Positions 16,435-25,463 are shown, numbered from the stretch's first letter. The stretch is 64,000 bases of DNA from Streptomyces fructofermentans (GCF_014651055.1 NZ_BMWD01000007.1:137475-201474); one strand, 5' to 3'. Notes: generated by a model from the letters alone, not told the origin. Made by a program: numbers and translations.

Positions 16435-17384
16435 GCGGCCACCTCCGTCCTCGGGGCGAACCGGTGGGCGACGAGGTCCGCCCCCAGGTTCAGCACCACC
16501 GTGACCACGCCGAACACCACGGCGAGCCCCTGGACCACCGGAACATCCCGCTCGGCCACCGCGTCCATGAGCACGGTGCCCAGGCCCGGTATCACGAACA
16601 ACGCCTCGACGACGATCACCCCGCACAGCAACCAGTCGACGGTGCGCGCCAGTTGCTGTGCGGCGGGCGCCACCGCGTTCGGCAGTGCGTGCGCGTACCG
16701 CACCCGGGCGTCGGGAATCCCGTAGCGGCGGGCCTGGGCGACGTACGGCGAGGCGAGCGCGTCGATCATCCCGGCCCGCACGAGCCGGGACAGCGAGCAC
16801 ACGGGACGGGCCAGCAGGACCAGCACCGGCAGGACGAGCGCCGCCGGATGCCCGAGCAGGTCGGTGCCGTACCCGACCGCCGTCGGCGGCAGCCAGTCCA
16901 GCCGCAGCGCGAACACCGTCACCAGCAGCACGCCGAGGGCGAACTCCGGTACCGCGTACACCCCGAGCGTCACGGCGCTGACGAGCCGGTCCACCCACCG
17001 GTCCTCGAACCGGGCGGCCAGCACCCCGAGCCCGACCCCCAGCGGCACCAGGGGCACCACCGTGAGCGCGGCGAGCAGCAGGCTGGGCCCGAAGGCGCCG
17101 GAGAGGTACGAGCTGACGGGCCGCCCCGACGCCAGGGAGTGGCCGAGGTCCCCCCGCGGCAGTCCGGCGGCCCAGTCGGCGAACCGCTCGTGGGCGGGCC
17201 GGTCCAGCTCCATCGCCTCACGCAGGGCGGCGATCCGCGCCGGATCCGGCTGATCACCGGCGAGTGCCACCGCCGCGTCCCCCGGCAGCGCCTCGGTGAG
17301 CCCGAAGACCAGCAGCACCACGGCCACGGTCTGGACGCAGCCGAGGAGCAGTCGGCGGGCAACCCACGACCCGAGTCCGCTCAC
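16431..17384 (-). CDS. ABC importer permease, DppB/NikB type
   Basis: A 317-residue permease with an N-terminal helix (RRLLLGCVQTVAVVLLVFGL), then the family-typical periplasmic loop (LREAMELDRPAHERFADWAAGL and GDLGHSLASGRPV), and further helices. The EAA-like loop reads YVAQARRYGIPDARVRYAHALPNA. The GTG at 17384 overlaps the stop of the substrate-binding gene (GTGA). The family transports dipeptides, nickel chelates and opine-type metallophores. The neighbouring biosynthetic genes favour a metallophore here (inference). Confidence 0.88.
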   Translation of the reverse strand: MSGLGSWVARRLLLGCVQTVAVVLLVFGLTEALPGDAAVALAGDQPDPARIAALREAMELDRPAHERFADWAAGLPRGDLGHSLASGRPVSSYLSGAFGPSLLLAALTVVPLVPLGVGLGVLAARFEDRWVDRLVSAVTLGVYAVPEFALGVLLVTVFALRLDWLPPTAVGYGTDLLGHPAALVLPVLVLLARPVCSLSRLVRAGMIDALASPYVAQARRYGIPDARVRYAHALPNAVAPAAQQLARTVDWLLCGVIVVEALFVIPGLGTVLMDAVAERDVPVVQGLAVVFGVVTVVLNLGADLVAHRFAPRTEVAA

Positions 17385-18955
17385 GCCAGCCAGACCTTGT
17401 CGAACCGGACCCAGTCGAGGGTGTTCGCGGGCGCCTTCCGGTCGACTCCCCGCACCGAAGGGGCCGTTCCGATGATCCAGTCGGCGAACCCCCACACCAG
17501 GAAGCCCCCTTCGGCGTACAGCCGGCGCTGCATCCGCCCGAACAGGGCCGCGCGCTCCTCGTCGTCCTTCGTGGCCTGCGCCTGCCGGTAGAGCGCGTCG
17601 AAGTCCTTGTGGGCCCACTTGGTGGCGTTGGTGGTGGAGTCGGTGAGCAGCCGCTGCGAGATGTGCGACTCGATCGGCATCGCGCCCGAGCGATAGCAGC
17701 AGAGGGTCCCGGAGTCGAGCACGTCCGCCCAGTAGGAGTCCTTGCCGCCCGTCCTGACCTCGACGGTGACGCCCGCCCCGGCCGCCTGGTCGCGGAAGAT
17801 CCCGGCGGCCTCGGTGAAGCCCGCCGCGACCGAGGACGTGTCCAGGGTGACCCTGAGATCCGAGGCCCCGGCCTCTTCGAGGAGGGAGCGCGCGCGGTCG
17901 AGGTCCTGCGTTCGCTGCGGCAGGTCGTCGGCGTAGAACTCGCAGCCCTTGCCGAACAGGTCGTTGCCGACCACTCCCGCCCCCGACAGCGCCCCGTCGA
18001 CCAGCTCCTGCCGGTCGGCGATCAGGAAGAACGCCCGGCGCACCCGCGGGTCGTCGAAGGGAGCCCGGTCCGTCTTCATGGCGAAGGCCTGCATGGCGCT
18101 GTTGCGCAGCCGTACGATCTCGATCCTGCCCCGGCCCTCGTGGGCGCGGGCCGTCGCCGGGTTCAGTTCATGGGCGTACTCGACCTGCCCGCCGAGCAGC
18201 GCGTTGACCCGTGCCGACTCCTCGTCGGCGACCAGGAACTCCAGCTCGTCCAGGTACGGAGCGCCGTCCCAGTAGTCGTCGTTGCGCCGCAGGACGGCGG
18301 TGCGGCCCGGTGCGAACGACACGAGGCGGAAGGGTCCCGATCCGACCGGCGCACGGTCGAGGTCCCGCGCTCCCTCGGGAACGATGTACGCGCCGAACGA
18401 GGCGAGCACGTTGGGGAATTCGGCGGTGGGACGCTTGAGCACGAACTCGACGGTCCGCGCGTCCACGGCGCGGCTCGCGTCCAGGTCGACGGGCTCCAGG
18501 GACGCCTTGGCGCGGAAGGCCCCGGCGGGGTCGGCGATCCGGCGGTAGCTGTACAGGACGTCCCTGGCGGTGACCGGCCTGCCGTCGTGGAACTCGGCCC
18601 GGCGAAGGGACACCTTCCAGCGGTCCAGGCCCGGTCGTGCCTCCCAGGACGAGGCCAGCCTCGGCCGCGCGGAGAGGTCGTCGCCGTAGTCGGCGAGCTT
18701 GTCGTAGAGGGCCTTGGCGCGCGCGACGTCGGCGAACAGGCTGGCGCGGTGGGGGTCGAGGGTCTCGCCGGCGCCTCCGCCCGCGAACGCGGCGCGCAGC
18801 CGTCCGCCGCGTCGGGGGGTGCCTCCGCCCGAGGCCCCGCCGGAGTCGCCCCGGGAGCCGCCGCAGCCCGCGAGGGCGAGGGCGCCGAGGCCGGAGGCGG
18901 CGGTGAGGAAGCCTCTGCGCCGGAGGCCGGTGTGGTTGTGGTCGTGGTCGTTCAT
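17381..18955 (-). CDS. ABC importer substrate-binding lipoprotein (SBP_bac_5 family), His-rich N-terminus
   Basis: A 524-residue family-5 extracytoplasmic solute-binding protein. The N-terminus MNDHDHNHTGLRRRGFLTAASG combines a short His/Asp-rich stretch with a twin-arginine-like signal (RRRGFL). A lipobox, LALAGCGG, follows, so it is probably a Tat-exported lipoprotein. Mature segments AGETLDPHRASLFADVARAK, GRPVTARDVLYSYRRIADP and DDPRVRRAFFLIADRQELV are family hallmarks. Members bind peptides, nickel complexes or opine-like metallophores. It begins the four-gene transporter block, 179 nt downstream of the methyltransferase stop, with no clear promoter of its own in that gap. Confidence 0.88.
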   Translation of the reverse strand: MNDHDHNHTGLRRRGFLTAASGLGALALAGCGGSRGDSGGASGGGTPRRGGRLRAAFAGGGAGETLDPHRASLFADVARAKALYDKLADYGDDLSARPRLASSWEARPGLDRWKVSLRRAEFHDGRPVTARDVLYSYRRIADPAGAFRAKASLEPVDLDASRAVDARTVEFVLKRPTAEFPNVLASFGAYIVPEGARDLDRAPVGSGPFRLVSFAPGRTAVLRRNDDYWDGAPYLDELEFLVADEESARVNALLGGQVEYAHELNPATARAHEGRGRIEIVRLRNSAMQAFAMKTDRAPFDDPRVRRAFFLIADRQELVDGALSGAGVVGNDLFGKGCEFYADDLPQRTQDLDRARSLLEEAGASDLRVTLDTSSVAAGFTEAAGIFRDQAAGAGVTVEVRTGGKDSYWADVLDSGTLCCYRSGAMPIESHISQRLLTDSTTNATKWAHKDFDALYRQAQATKDDEERAALFGRMQRRLYAEGGFLVWGFADWIIGTAPSVRGVDRKAPANTLDWVRFDKVWLA

Positions 18956-18982
18956 GACGGTGTCCTTGCTGTGAGACGGCGA

Positions 18983-19030
18983 GGTGTCGGGGTGCCGCGA
19001 TGTCGGGGTGCCGCGGTGTCGGGGTGCGGG
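18983..19030. repeat. Three tandem 16-bp repeats between methyltransferase and transporter genes
   Basis: GGTGTCGGGGTGCCGC is repeated at 18983-18998, 18999-19014 (one mismatch) and 19015-19030 (two mismatches). Just beyond, at 19085-19098, lies the perfect palindrome GGAGCCGCGGCTCC. These elements lie in the only sizeable gap of the ten-gene run. They could mark a processing or attenuation point between the biosynthetic and transport halves, or simply be slippage repeats. Confidence 0.6.
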
Positions 19031-19134
19031 GGTGCCGAGGTCTTCGTGAGGGCGCGGGAGCCGTGGGACCGCGGCCCGTGTACAGGAGCCGCGGCTCCCG
19101 GCCCGTGCCGGGTGCCGGGTGCCGTGGAAGCGGG

Positions 19135-19920
19135 TCAGGCGTCGAGCCGGGCCACCACATGCAGCCTGTCCGCGTCGGCCGCGGTACCGGGCAGGTCGCC
19201 CTCGCGCCACGGCGGCTCGGTGCGGGGCCCCGGGCCGTCGTGCAGGGCGAGTACGGAGAAGCCGTGGACGGTCAGGAAGTACCGGAGTTCCTGGGGCAGG
19301 AGCAGCCGCCAGGCCGAGTGCTGCTCGACGGGTCGGCGGCCGTCGTCGGCGCTCCAGACGCGGGTGCGGCGCAGGAGCTGCGCGGCGCGGTCCACGTACA
19401 GGGTGGTCGTCGACCGGTACGAAGTGCCCTGCCAGGCGAACCGGTTGACCACGGGTCTCGCCAACAGGGCTTCGCGGCCCAGGAAGTAGGCACCGTTGCG
19501 CATCTCCGCGACGAGGACTCCGCCCGGCGCCAGCGCCCGGCGGCAGGACGCGAGGCAGCCGTCGAGGTCGTCGTTGCCGTGGCAGTTGAGCAGTGCGCTG
19601 TCCAGGCACACCACCGCGTCGAACACCCCTTCTCCCAGGGCGAACCCGCGCAGGTCGCCGCGGACGTACCGGGGCCCGGGATGGTGGACCCGCGCGTGCG
19701 CCAGCATGGCTTCGGACAGGTCGGCCCCGACGACCCGCCGTCCGGCGGCGTGCAGGTGGGCCGCGTCCCGTCCGGTCCCGCATCCCAGGTCGAGGACCCG
19801 CGACCCGGCCCCGTGCCGGCGCAGGCAGTCCTCCGCCCAGCGTCCTGCCAGGCGCTCCGGATCGGGGAACCGGGCCTCGTACAGTCGCGGGTCGTCCGTG
19901 AGCAGGTTGCCGCTCGTCAT
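19135..19920 (-). CDS. Class I SAM-dependent methyltransferase of the metallophore locus
   Basis: A 261-residue methyltransferase. Motif I VLDLGCGTGRDA (about 42-53), the acidic residue after strand 2 in VVGADLSEAML, and motif IV FDAVVCLDSALLN define the Rossmann-type fold. The C-terminal half (YRSTTTLYVDRAAQLLRRTRVWS) is a beta-rich substrate region seen in small-molecule methyltransferases. The ATG at 19920 overlaps the TGA of the MFS gene (ATGA), so it is made together with the exporter and pathway enzymes. I infer N- or O-methylation of the pathway product. Confidence 0.85.
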   Translation of the reverse strand: MTSGNLLTDDPRLYEARFPDPERLAGRWAEDCLRRHGAGSRVLDLGCGTGRDAAHLHAAGRRVVGADLSEAMLAHARVHHPGPRYVRGDLRGFALGEGVFDAVVCLDSALLNCHGNDDLDGCLASCRRALAPGGVLVAEMRNGAYFLGREALLARPVVNRFAWQGTSYRSTTTLYVDRAAQLLRRTRVWSADDGRRPVEQHSAWRLLLPQELRYFLTVHGFSVLALHDGPGPRTEPPWREGDLPGTAADADRLHVVARLDA

Positions 19921-21158
19921 GACGCCACCGGGACGGGCGCGGCGCTTTCGGGCAGGGCCCCGAGGCGGCGCAGCCTCGCCACGGCGCCCGCCGACGCCAG
20001 GCCGACGGCCAGGCAGCAGGCCCAGGGCAGCCAGGCGGCACCCCGTCCGGCCCCGGTGTCCATGGCCCAGCCGACGGCGGCGTTGCCCACGGCCGCCGCG
20101 ATTCCGGACACCATGTAGAAGATCCCGAAGCAGGTGCCGGTGAGCTCCGGCCGCCCGAAGCGCGGGACCAGCTCCATGACGAACGGCTGGGCGGCCATGG
20201 TGCCGAGCGACAGGAGCAGGGCACCGGCGAGGACGAGTACGGCGTGCCAGGCCCGGGGCAGGTCTCCCGCCACCAGCAGGGGCGGCAGGAAGGCGAGCCC
20301 CATGAGCGCGAGTCCGGCCGTGACGGCCTGTGCCCGGTGTCTCCCCAGGGCGCGGGTGATCCGCATCTGCAGGGTGAAGGTGGCGACCGTCCCGACGACG
20401 AGGACCAGTCCGGGCGCGCCGTCCCAGCCCGTGGCCCGGCGGGCGCCCTCCGGCAGCAGCAGGTACAGCTGGTTCTCCAGGGTGAACATGCCGACCATGG
20501 CGAGTGAGAAGGCACGGAACGCGCGGTTGCCGACCACTTCGCGCCAGTCCGCGAGCACTCCGCCCCGGGTGGGTGGCACCGGCCGCGCGGGCAGCAGCAG
20601 TGCCTGCGCGACCGTCAGCAGGGCGAAGATCCCTGCGGCCGTGAGCGCCGACGTCCGGAAGCCGACGAGCAGCAGCACGCTGCCCAGCAGCGGTCCGATC
20701 AGCGCGCCGGCCGTGGCGAACACCTGGAACAGGGCGAATGCCTCGGCCCTGCGCACACCGGCCTCCTGCGCGAGCAGGGCGCGTACGGCCGGATTGAACA
20801 GTGCCCCGGCCAGGCCGCTGAGCACGGACGCGCCGAGGAGCACCGCGAGTCCGTCGCCCAGCGCGAACAGGGCGAATCCGACGGTACGCAGCGCGCAGCC
20901 CGCGATGATCACCCCGCGTGCCCCGAGCCGGTCGGCGGCCGATCCGCCGATGAGGAACAGGCCCTGCTGGCTGAGGTTGCGTACCCCGAGCACGATTCCG
21001 ACGACGGCCGCCGACAGGCCCAGGTCCTCGGTCAAGTGCGTGGCCAGATAGGGGATGAGGAGGTAGAAGCCGGTGTTCACGCCGAGCTGGTTGACCAGCA
21101 GGAGCCGGATCGCGGGCGGGAAGGCGCGTATCTCACGCAGTGTCCGCACGGGCCGCAC
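19917..21158 (-). CDS. MFS efflux transporter
   Basis: A 413-residue major facilitator with about 12 hydrophobic segments. The loop between helices 2 and 3 reads GGSAADRLGARGVIIAG, the G-x-x-x-D-R-x-G-R/A-R motif A of MFS. An N-terminal NQLGVNTGFYLLIPYLATHL resembles drug/metabolite exporters. The GTG at 21158 overlaps the preceding enolase gene by 26 nt. By position it is the likely exporter of the locus product, as in siderophore and zincophore clusters where an MFS protein secretes the ligand and an ABC system retrieves the metal complex. Confidence 0.85.
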   Translation of the reverse strand: MRPVRTLREIRAFPPAIRLLLVNQLGVNTGFYLLIPYLATHLTEDLGLSAAVVGIVLGVRNLSQQGLFLIGGSAADRLGARGVIIAGCALRTVGFALFALGDGLAVLLGASVLSGLAGALFNPAVRALLAQEAGVRRAEAFALFQVFATAGALIGPLLGSVLLLVGFRTSALTAAGIFALLTVAQALLLPARPVPPTRGGVLADWREVVGNRAFRAFSLAMVGMFTLENQLYLLLPEGARRATGWDGAPGLVLVVGTVATFTLQMRITRALGRHRAQAVTAGLALMGLAFLPPLLVAGDLPRAWHAVLVLAGALLLSLGTMAAQPFVMELVPRFGRPELTGTCFGIFYMVSGIAAAVGNAAVGWAMDTGAGRGAAWLPWACCLAVGLASAGAVARLRRLGALPESAAPVPVAS

Positions 21159-22179
21159 CCCTCTCCCGCACGCCGAGTCCGGGCAGCTCGCCCGCCCGGA
21201 CCACGCCGTCGGTGCCTCCGATGCCGGTCCACGGGTCGTCGGCGAGCAGCAGATGGCCGTCGAGGTCCGCCCAGTGGGCCCGGTCGGCGAGGTGTACGGC
21301 GGGTGCGAGGCCGAGGGTGCTCGCGGTGAGGCAGCCGAGCATCAGGGCGGTGCCGCTGCCGGCGACGAGTTCGGCGATGCCCAGGGCCGCGCGGGGGCCG
21401 CCGCACTTGGCGAGTTTGACGTTCACGCCGTGCACCCGGCCGGCCAGGCGCCGTACGTCCTCCGCCGAGACGGCGTCCTCGTCGGCGATGACGGGCAGCG
21501 GGGCCCGCTCCGCGAGACGGGCCAGGGATTCCGGATCGCCCGGCGCGACCGGCTGTTCGACGGCCTCGACGCCGAGTTCGGCGAAGCGGGGCAGCAGCCG
21601 GCGCGCCTCGGAGGAGGTCCAGGCGCCGTTGGGGTCGAGCAGCAGCCGGACCCCGGGCGCCGCCGCCCGCACGGCACGCACGCGCTCCAGGTCGTCGCGC
21701 GGGTCGGGCGTACCCGCCTTGATCTTCAGCAGGGTGAATCCGCGGTCCGCGAGGCCGCGGGCCACGGCGGCGGCGTGGGCGGGCGCGACGATGCCGATGG
21801 TGCGGGCGGTCGCCGCCGCGGGCGCGGTACGCGCGCCGAGGAGCCGGTGCACGGGGACGTCGGCCCGTCGGCCGCACAGGTCGAGCAGCGCGCTCTCCAC
21901 CGCCGCGCCCACCCCGGCGGGCCGGTGTTCGGCGGGCCGCTCGCGCAACGCGGTCTCGGGGTCGGGGAAGCGGCCGAGATCCCGGCCGGCCTCGGACAAC
22001 TGCCGTTGCAGCAGCGCGGTGTCGAGTCCGTAGTAGGCACTGGTGACGGCCTCGCCGTGGCCGCGCAGTCCCTCGTGCTCGACCGTCAGCCAGACGGCGT
22101 CACGAGCGCTCGTGGTGGAGCGGGAGATGCGCAGCGGTTCGGCGAGTGCCAGCCGCACGGTGCGCAGGGTCGCCTTCAC
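21133..22179 (-). CDS. Enolase-superfamily dipeptide-epimerase-like enzyme
   Basis: A 348-residue muconate-lactonising-type enolase-superfamily protein. Barrel residues are intact: KIK (Lys 152 and 154), metal ligands Asp in LLDPNG (182), Glu in VEQP (208) and Asp in IADED (233), and Lys in NVKLAKCGG (257). Lysines on both sides of the site are the signature of 1,1-proton-transfer enzymes such as Ala-Glu epimerase and N-acylamino-acid racemase. A Mg2+-dependent epimerisation of an amino-acid-derived carboxylate is therefore expected, probably on a pathway intermediate. The GTG at 22179 overlaps the PLP gene stop (GTGA), fixing the start. Confidence 0.85.
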   Translation of the reverse strand: MKATLRTVRLALAEPLRISRSTTSARDAVWLTVEHEGLRGHGEAVTSAYYGLDTALLQRQLSEAGRDLGRFPDPETALRERPAEHRPAGVGAAVESALLDLCGRRADVPVHRLLGARTAPAAATARTIGIVAPAHAAAVARGLADRGFTLLKIKAGTPDPRDDLERVRAVRAAAPGVRLLLDPNGAWTSSEARRLLPRFAELGVEAVEQPVAPGDPESLARLAERAPLPVIADEDAVSAEDVRRLAGRVHGVNVKLAKCGGPRAALGIAELVAGSGTALMLGCLTASTLGLAPAVHLADRAHWADLDGHLLLADDPWTGIGGTDGVVRAGELPGLGVRERGAARADTA

Positions 22180-23261
22180 GGGGTTCCTTCCGACGGGAGG
22201 CGCAGGGGGTCGGTCACGGTGGCGCAGCGGACCCAGCCGGTGGCTTCGGCATGGCGCGGGTGCGGGATCTCGACGGGCCGGGTCGCGGCATTGGCCGGAT
22301 CGATGCCGTGCGCGGCGGTGAACGCGTCGTCGTACACGCTGTCCAGGTAGCGGTGCGGACCGTCCGGGAAGACCGTGGCGACCACGGAGCCGGGGTGGAG
22401 CCGGGCCGCCCAGGCCGAGACGACCGCGACCGCGCCGGTGGACCAGCCGCCGCTCACGAAGTTGCCCAGGGCGAGGCGCCGGCAGGCGTCCGCGGCTTCG
22501 GCGGGTCCCACCCAGTGCACCTCGTCGAACGCGTCGTAGGCCACGTTGCGCGGATGGATGCTGCTGCCGAGCCCCCGCATCAGCCGGGGCCTGGCGGGCT
22601 GGCCGAAGATGGTGGACCCGGTGGCGTCCACGCCGATCAGCCGCAGTCCGGGCCAGTGCCTTCGCAGCGGTCCCGCGACACCGGCGCTGTGGCCGCCGGT
22701 GCCCACGCTGCACACCAGGACGTCCACCCGGTCGAGCTGGGAGGCGAGTTCGGCGGCGAGCGAGGCGTATCCGGCGATGTTGTCGGGGTTGTTGTACTGG
22801 TCGGGCCAGTACGCGTCCGGGAGCAGGGTGAGCAGGCTCCGCAGCCGGGAGAGCCGGGCCGCCTGCCAGCCTCCTACGGCCGCAGGACGGCTCACCAGGT
22901 CGAGCCGGGCTCCGTAGGCGCGCAGCAACTGCCGCATCGACGGTTCCAGCTCGGTGTCGCCGACCAGCACGATCGGGTGGCCCAGTGCCTGGCCGGCGAA
23001 GGCGAGTCCGATCCCCAGCGTTCCCGAGGTCGACTCCACCACCGGGGCGCCGGGGCGCAGTTCGCCCCGCTCGCGGGCGCCGAGGAGCATCGACACCGCG
23101 GCCCGTGCCTTCATGCCGCCGGCGGCGAGGCCTTCGAGCTTGGCCCAGAAGCCGGGCTGCGGACAGGGCAGGTCCGCGGTGACCCTGGCCAGCGGTGTGC
23201 GGCCGAGCAGCGTGAGCAGCTCGGGGTTGGCGGTGCGCGGAGGCAATGCGGTCGTCGTCAC
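22176..23261 (-). CDS. PLP-dependent cysteine-synthase-family enzyme (SbnA-like in type)
   Basis: A 361-residue fold-type II PLP enzyme. The Schiff-base Lys is in GGMKARAAVSML (51), the substrate loop in VESTSGTLGIGLA, and the phosphate loop in VGTGGHSAG. In the family these enzymes do beta-replacement on O-activated serine. Cluster-associated members (for example SbnA) make unusual amino acids such as precursors of 2,3-diaminopropionate. No SbnB-type dehydrogenase is seen nearby, so the product may differ. The GTG at 23261 overlaps the DUF364 gene stop (GTGA). It likely supplies a non-standard amino-acid unit for the ATP-grasp ligase. Confidence 0.85.
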   Translation of the reverse strand: MTTTALPPRTANPELLTLLGRTPLARVTADLPCPQPGFWAKLEGLAAGGMKARAAVSMLLGARERGELRPGAPVVESTSGTLGIGLAFAGQALGHPIVLVGDTELEPSMRQLLRAYGARLDLVSRPAAVGGWQAARLSRLRSLLTLLPDAYWPDQYNNPDNIAGYASLAAELASQLDRVDVLVCSVGTGGHSAGVAGPLRRHWPGLRLIGVDATGSTIFGQPARPRLMRGLGSSIHPRNVAYDAFDEVHWVGPAEAADACRRLALGNFVSGGWSTGAVAVVSAWAARLHPGSVVATVFPDGPHRYLDSVYDDAFTAAHGIDPANAATRPVEIPHPRHAEATGWVRCATVTDPLRLPSEGTP

Positions 23262-24127
23262 TGTGCGGCCTCCGCGGAGCCGTAGCGGTGGATGACACCG
23301 GGGCCGCCGTCCAGCCAGAAGAACGGGTACGGCTCCGCGCACACGGCGCTCACCCCGGCGCCGAGGAAGCGCGGCAGGACGGCGCTTCCGGTCTGCGCGA
23401 ACATCACGAGCCGCTTCCCGGTGCGCAGGGCGTGCGCCCTCAGTGGTTCGAACGTGCCGTTGCCGAGTGTCATCCCGGACGCCAGTACGGCGTCGCAGCG
23501 GTCGAGTTCGGCGAGCGCGTCGGTGACCACCGGCTCACCCCACTCCGTGGTCCCGCCCTTGAGGTCGCACGCCACATACCGGAGGCCGCGCGAACGCAGC
23601 TGCTCCAGGAGGGAGTTCACGACACCGACCACCAGGACGGTCCGTCCGGGCGGCAGAGCCAGCAGGTCGGTCACGGCCACCGCGCGGGCCCGCGACCGCT
23701 CCAGCGAACTCCCGGCGGGCAGCGCGTGGGGGACGGCTCCGTTCTCCGGCGTGTGGGGCGTCGTATGCATCAGATACGCGTCCAGCGCCGCCACCGCGAC
23801 GGGGCGCAGCGGATGCCTCAGCAGACCCGCCACGTCGGCGCCCACGCAGTCGTCCGCAGTGCCGTCAGGCAACTCGCCCGGCTCGACCGCGCACGAGCCG
23901 ACCGCGCTGCCGAGGCGCAGTCCGAGCACCTCGTTGCGGTAGCCGCCGCGCCGGCCGTCGTGCCGTACGGCCTGGCGGGTCGTGAACGCCATGGTGATGC
24001 GGAGCGTGCGGGGATCGGGGCCGAGTTCCCCCGCGAGCACCCGGGCCACCAGGGCGTCCGGGCAGTCCCGTTCGGGGGCCTCCTCCCGTGCGGCCGGCGC
24101 GGTGGCCGTGCCGGTCGGCGCGCTCAT
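23258..24127 (-). CDS. DUF4213/DUF364 putative heavy-metal-chelation-domain protein
   Basis: A 289-residue protein. The C-terminal two-thirds resembles DUF364 (PF04016): PGRTVLVVGVVNSLLEQLRSRG is a Rossmann-like strand-loop-helix, followed by CDAVLASGMTLGNGTFEPLR and a final LGAGVSAVCAEPYPFFW. The N-terminal part (MAFTTRQAVRHDGRRGGYRNEVLGL) fits the small DUF4213 enolase-N-like domain. The family has been suggested from structure to act in metal-chelate (siderophore-like) metabolism, but no enzymatic reaction is established. Cys residues are scattered. It is coupled on both sides by ATGA and GTGA overlaps. Its presence supports a metallophore function for the locus. Confidence 0.75.
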   Translation of the reverse strand: MSAPTGTATAPAAREEAPERDCPDALVARVLAGELGPDPRTLRITMAFTTRQAVRHDGRRGGYRNEVLGLRLGSAVGSCAVEPGELPDGTADDCVGADVAGLLRHPLRPVAVAALDAYLMHTTPHTPENGAVPHALPAGSSLERSRARAVAVTDLLALPPGRTVLVVGVVNSLLEQLRSRGLRYVACDLKGGTTEWGEPVVTDALAELDRCDAVLASGMTLGNGTFEPLRAHALRTGKRLVMFAQTGSAVLPRFLGAGVSAVCAEPYPFFWLDGGPGVIHRYGSAEAAQ

Positions 24128-25380
24128 CGGGCGGCCACCTTGGTGTGCAGCCCCGACAGGAGGGCTTCCGCACGGGCCCGCGCGCCGAGCCCGTCGGCGT
24201 CGCCCGCCATCACGTGCCCGAGGTACTCGTTGTTGCTGTCGGCGGCCCTGACCGCGTCTCCAGGTGAGGCGAACGCCGCCTCCAGGACGTCGGGCGCGCT
24301 CCGGACGTTCTCGGCTCCGACGACCGCCTCCAGTGTGCCGCTCCTGTCCGGCACGAGGAAGGCGACGGCCGCGCTGCGCAGTCCTGTGGCGCGTCGGCGC
24401 AGGTCGGGGGCGCGGCCGAGTGCCACGTCCACACTCGCGGCGGCGAGGTCGACGCCGGTGACGTGTCGGACCAGTTCGGTGATGCGGTTGCCCGCCGGGC
24501 GCGGGTTGACCTCGACCACGCGCGGTCCGGCGGCGGTGAGTTTGATCTCGGTGTGGGCCACGACGGAGTCCAGACCGAGTGCCCGGACCGCCCGGAGGGC
24601 GGTGTCCTCGGCGGCCTTCGTCTCGCCGGGGGCGAGGGAGGCGGGGAACATGTGCCCGGTCTCGATGAAGGCGGGTGCCCCGCCGGTGCTCTTGTCCGTG
24701 ACGCCCACCACGTGTGTCGTCCCGCCGTACGTCACCGTCTCCACGCTGACCTCGGGGCCGTCGAGGAGTTCCTCCAGCAGCAGGACGGGGGAGCGCAGTT
24801 GGCCGCGGGCGTTCACGGGGAACTCCGCGACGGCCCGGCAGACGTCCGCCAGGGCGCGCTCGTCGTCCACGCGCCGTACGTACATGCCGGCGCACAGGTC
24901 CACGGGTTTGACCACCAGCGGGAAGCCCAGTTCGCGTGCGGCCCGCGGTACCGCCGCGTGGTCGGCGCAGACGGCGAACCGCGGTCCGGGGACGCCGGCC
25001 CCGTGCAGGACACGGCGGGTCGCGTCCTTGCGGCAGGCGTCCGCCACCGACTCGGGGGCCGGACCGGGAAGCCCGAGGCGCCCGGCGATGCGGGCGGCGG
25101 TCGGGAGGTAGTAGTCGCAGGACGTGACCACGCCGTGGAAGCCGAGGGCCCGGTGCAGGCGGTCCACGAAGGGGAGGAGGGAGCTCTCGTCGTTCGTGTC
25201 GGCGCCCACGGTGTTGCGGGCGGCGAGCAGCGGGTGTGCCGTGCCCTCGGGGGCCGAGCGCAGATAGTGGTGCAGGTCGCGGGTGAGAAAGGTGAATGTG
25301 TGCCCGCCTTCAAGGATCGCCCGGGGGAGCAGTCTGCTCATCGATCCGACCCAGCTCTCGACCACCAGTAGATGAGCCAC
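24124..25380 (-). CDS. ATP-grasp carboxylate-amine ligase
   Basis: About 418 residues with the ATP-grasp fold. ATP-binding Lys lies in PLVVKPVDLCAGMYVRRV, the adenine-loop acidic residues in VLLLEELLDGPEVSVE, and Mg2+ ligands in HTEIKLTAAGPRVVEVNPRPAGNR. Relatives such as carbamoyl-phosphate-synthase-like and dipeptide ligases join a carboxylate, via acyl phosphate, to an amine. The GTG at 25380 is chosen because AAGGGGAG lies just upstream; an in-frame GTG at 25398 has no ribosome binding site. It is the first gene of the ten-gene run. A Zur-box-like promoter lies about 85-115 nt upstream. It probably makes the amide bond(s) of the pathway product without an NRPS. Confidence 0.85.
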   Translation of the reverse strand: MAHLLVVESWVGSMSRLLPRAILEGGHTFTFLTRDLHHYLRSAPEGTAHPLLAARNTVGADTNDESSLLPFVDRLHRALGFHGVVTSCDYYLPTAARIAGRLGLPGPAPESVADACRKDATRRVLHGAGVPGPRFAVCADHAAVPRAARELGFPLVVKPVDLCAGMYVRRVDDERALADVCRAVAEFPVNARGQLRSPVLLLEELLDGPEVSVETVTYGGTTHVVGVTDKSTGGAPAFIETGHMFPASLAPGETKAAEDTALRAVRALGLDSVVAHTEIKLTAAGPRVVEVNPRPAGNRITELVRHVTGVDLAAASVDVALGRAPDLRRRATGLRSAAVAFLVPDRSGTLEAVVGAENVRSAPDVLEAAFASPGDAVRAADSNNEYLGHVMAGDADGLGARARAEALLSGLHTKVAAR

Positions 25381-25463
25381 AACTCCCCTTTCACGCACTG
25401 CGGTTGGGTTCCGGACATGCCGAAGCGCCCCGGATCGGGGCAGCGGCGGCGTGACCGACGCAC

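Noticed and set aside
17381..20515. Continuous open frame of over 1000 codons on the minus strand
   Set aside because: Only the part from 18955 down has a signal peptide and family motifs. Upstream it runs out of frame through the methyltransferase and MFS genes and is Arg/Pro-rich shadow sequence.
13886..25380. NRPS or PKS secondary-metabolite cluster
   Set aside because: No adenylation, carrier, condensation or ketosynthase motif is seen; bond formation rests on the ATP-grasp enzyme.
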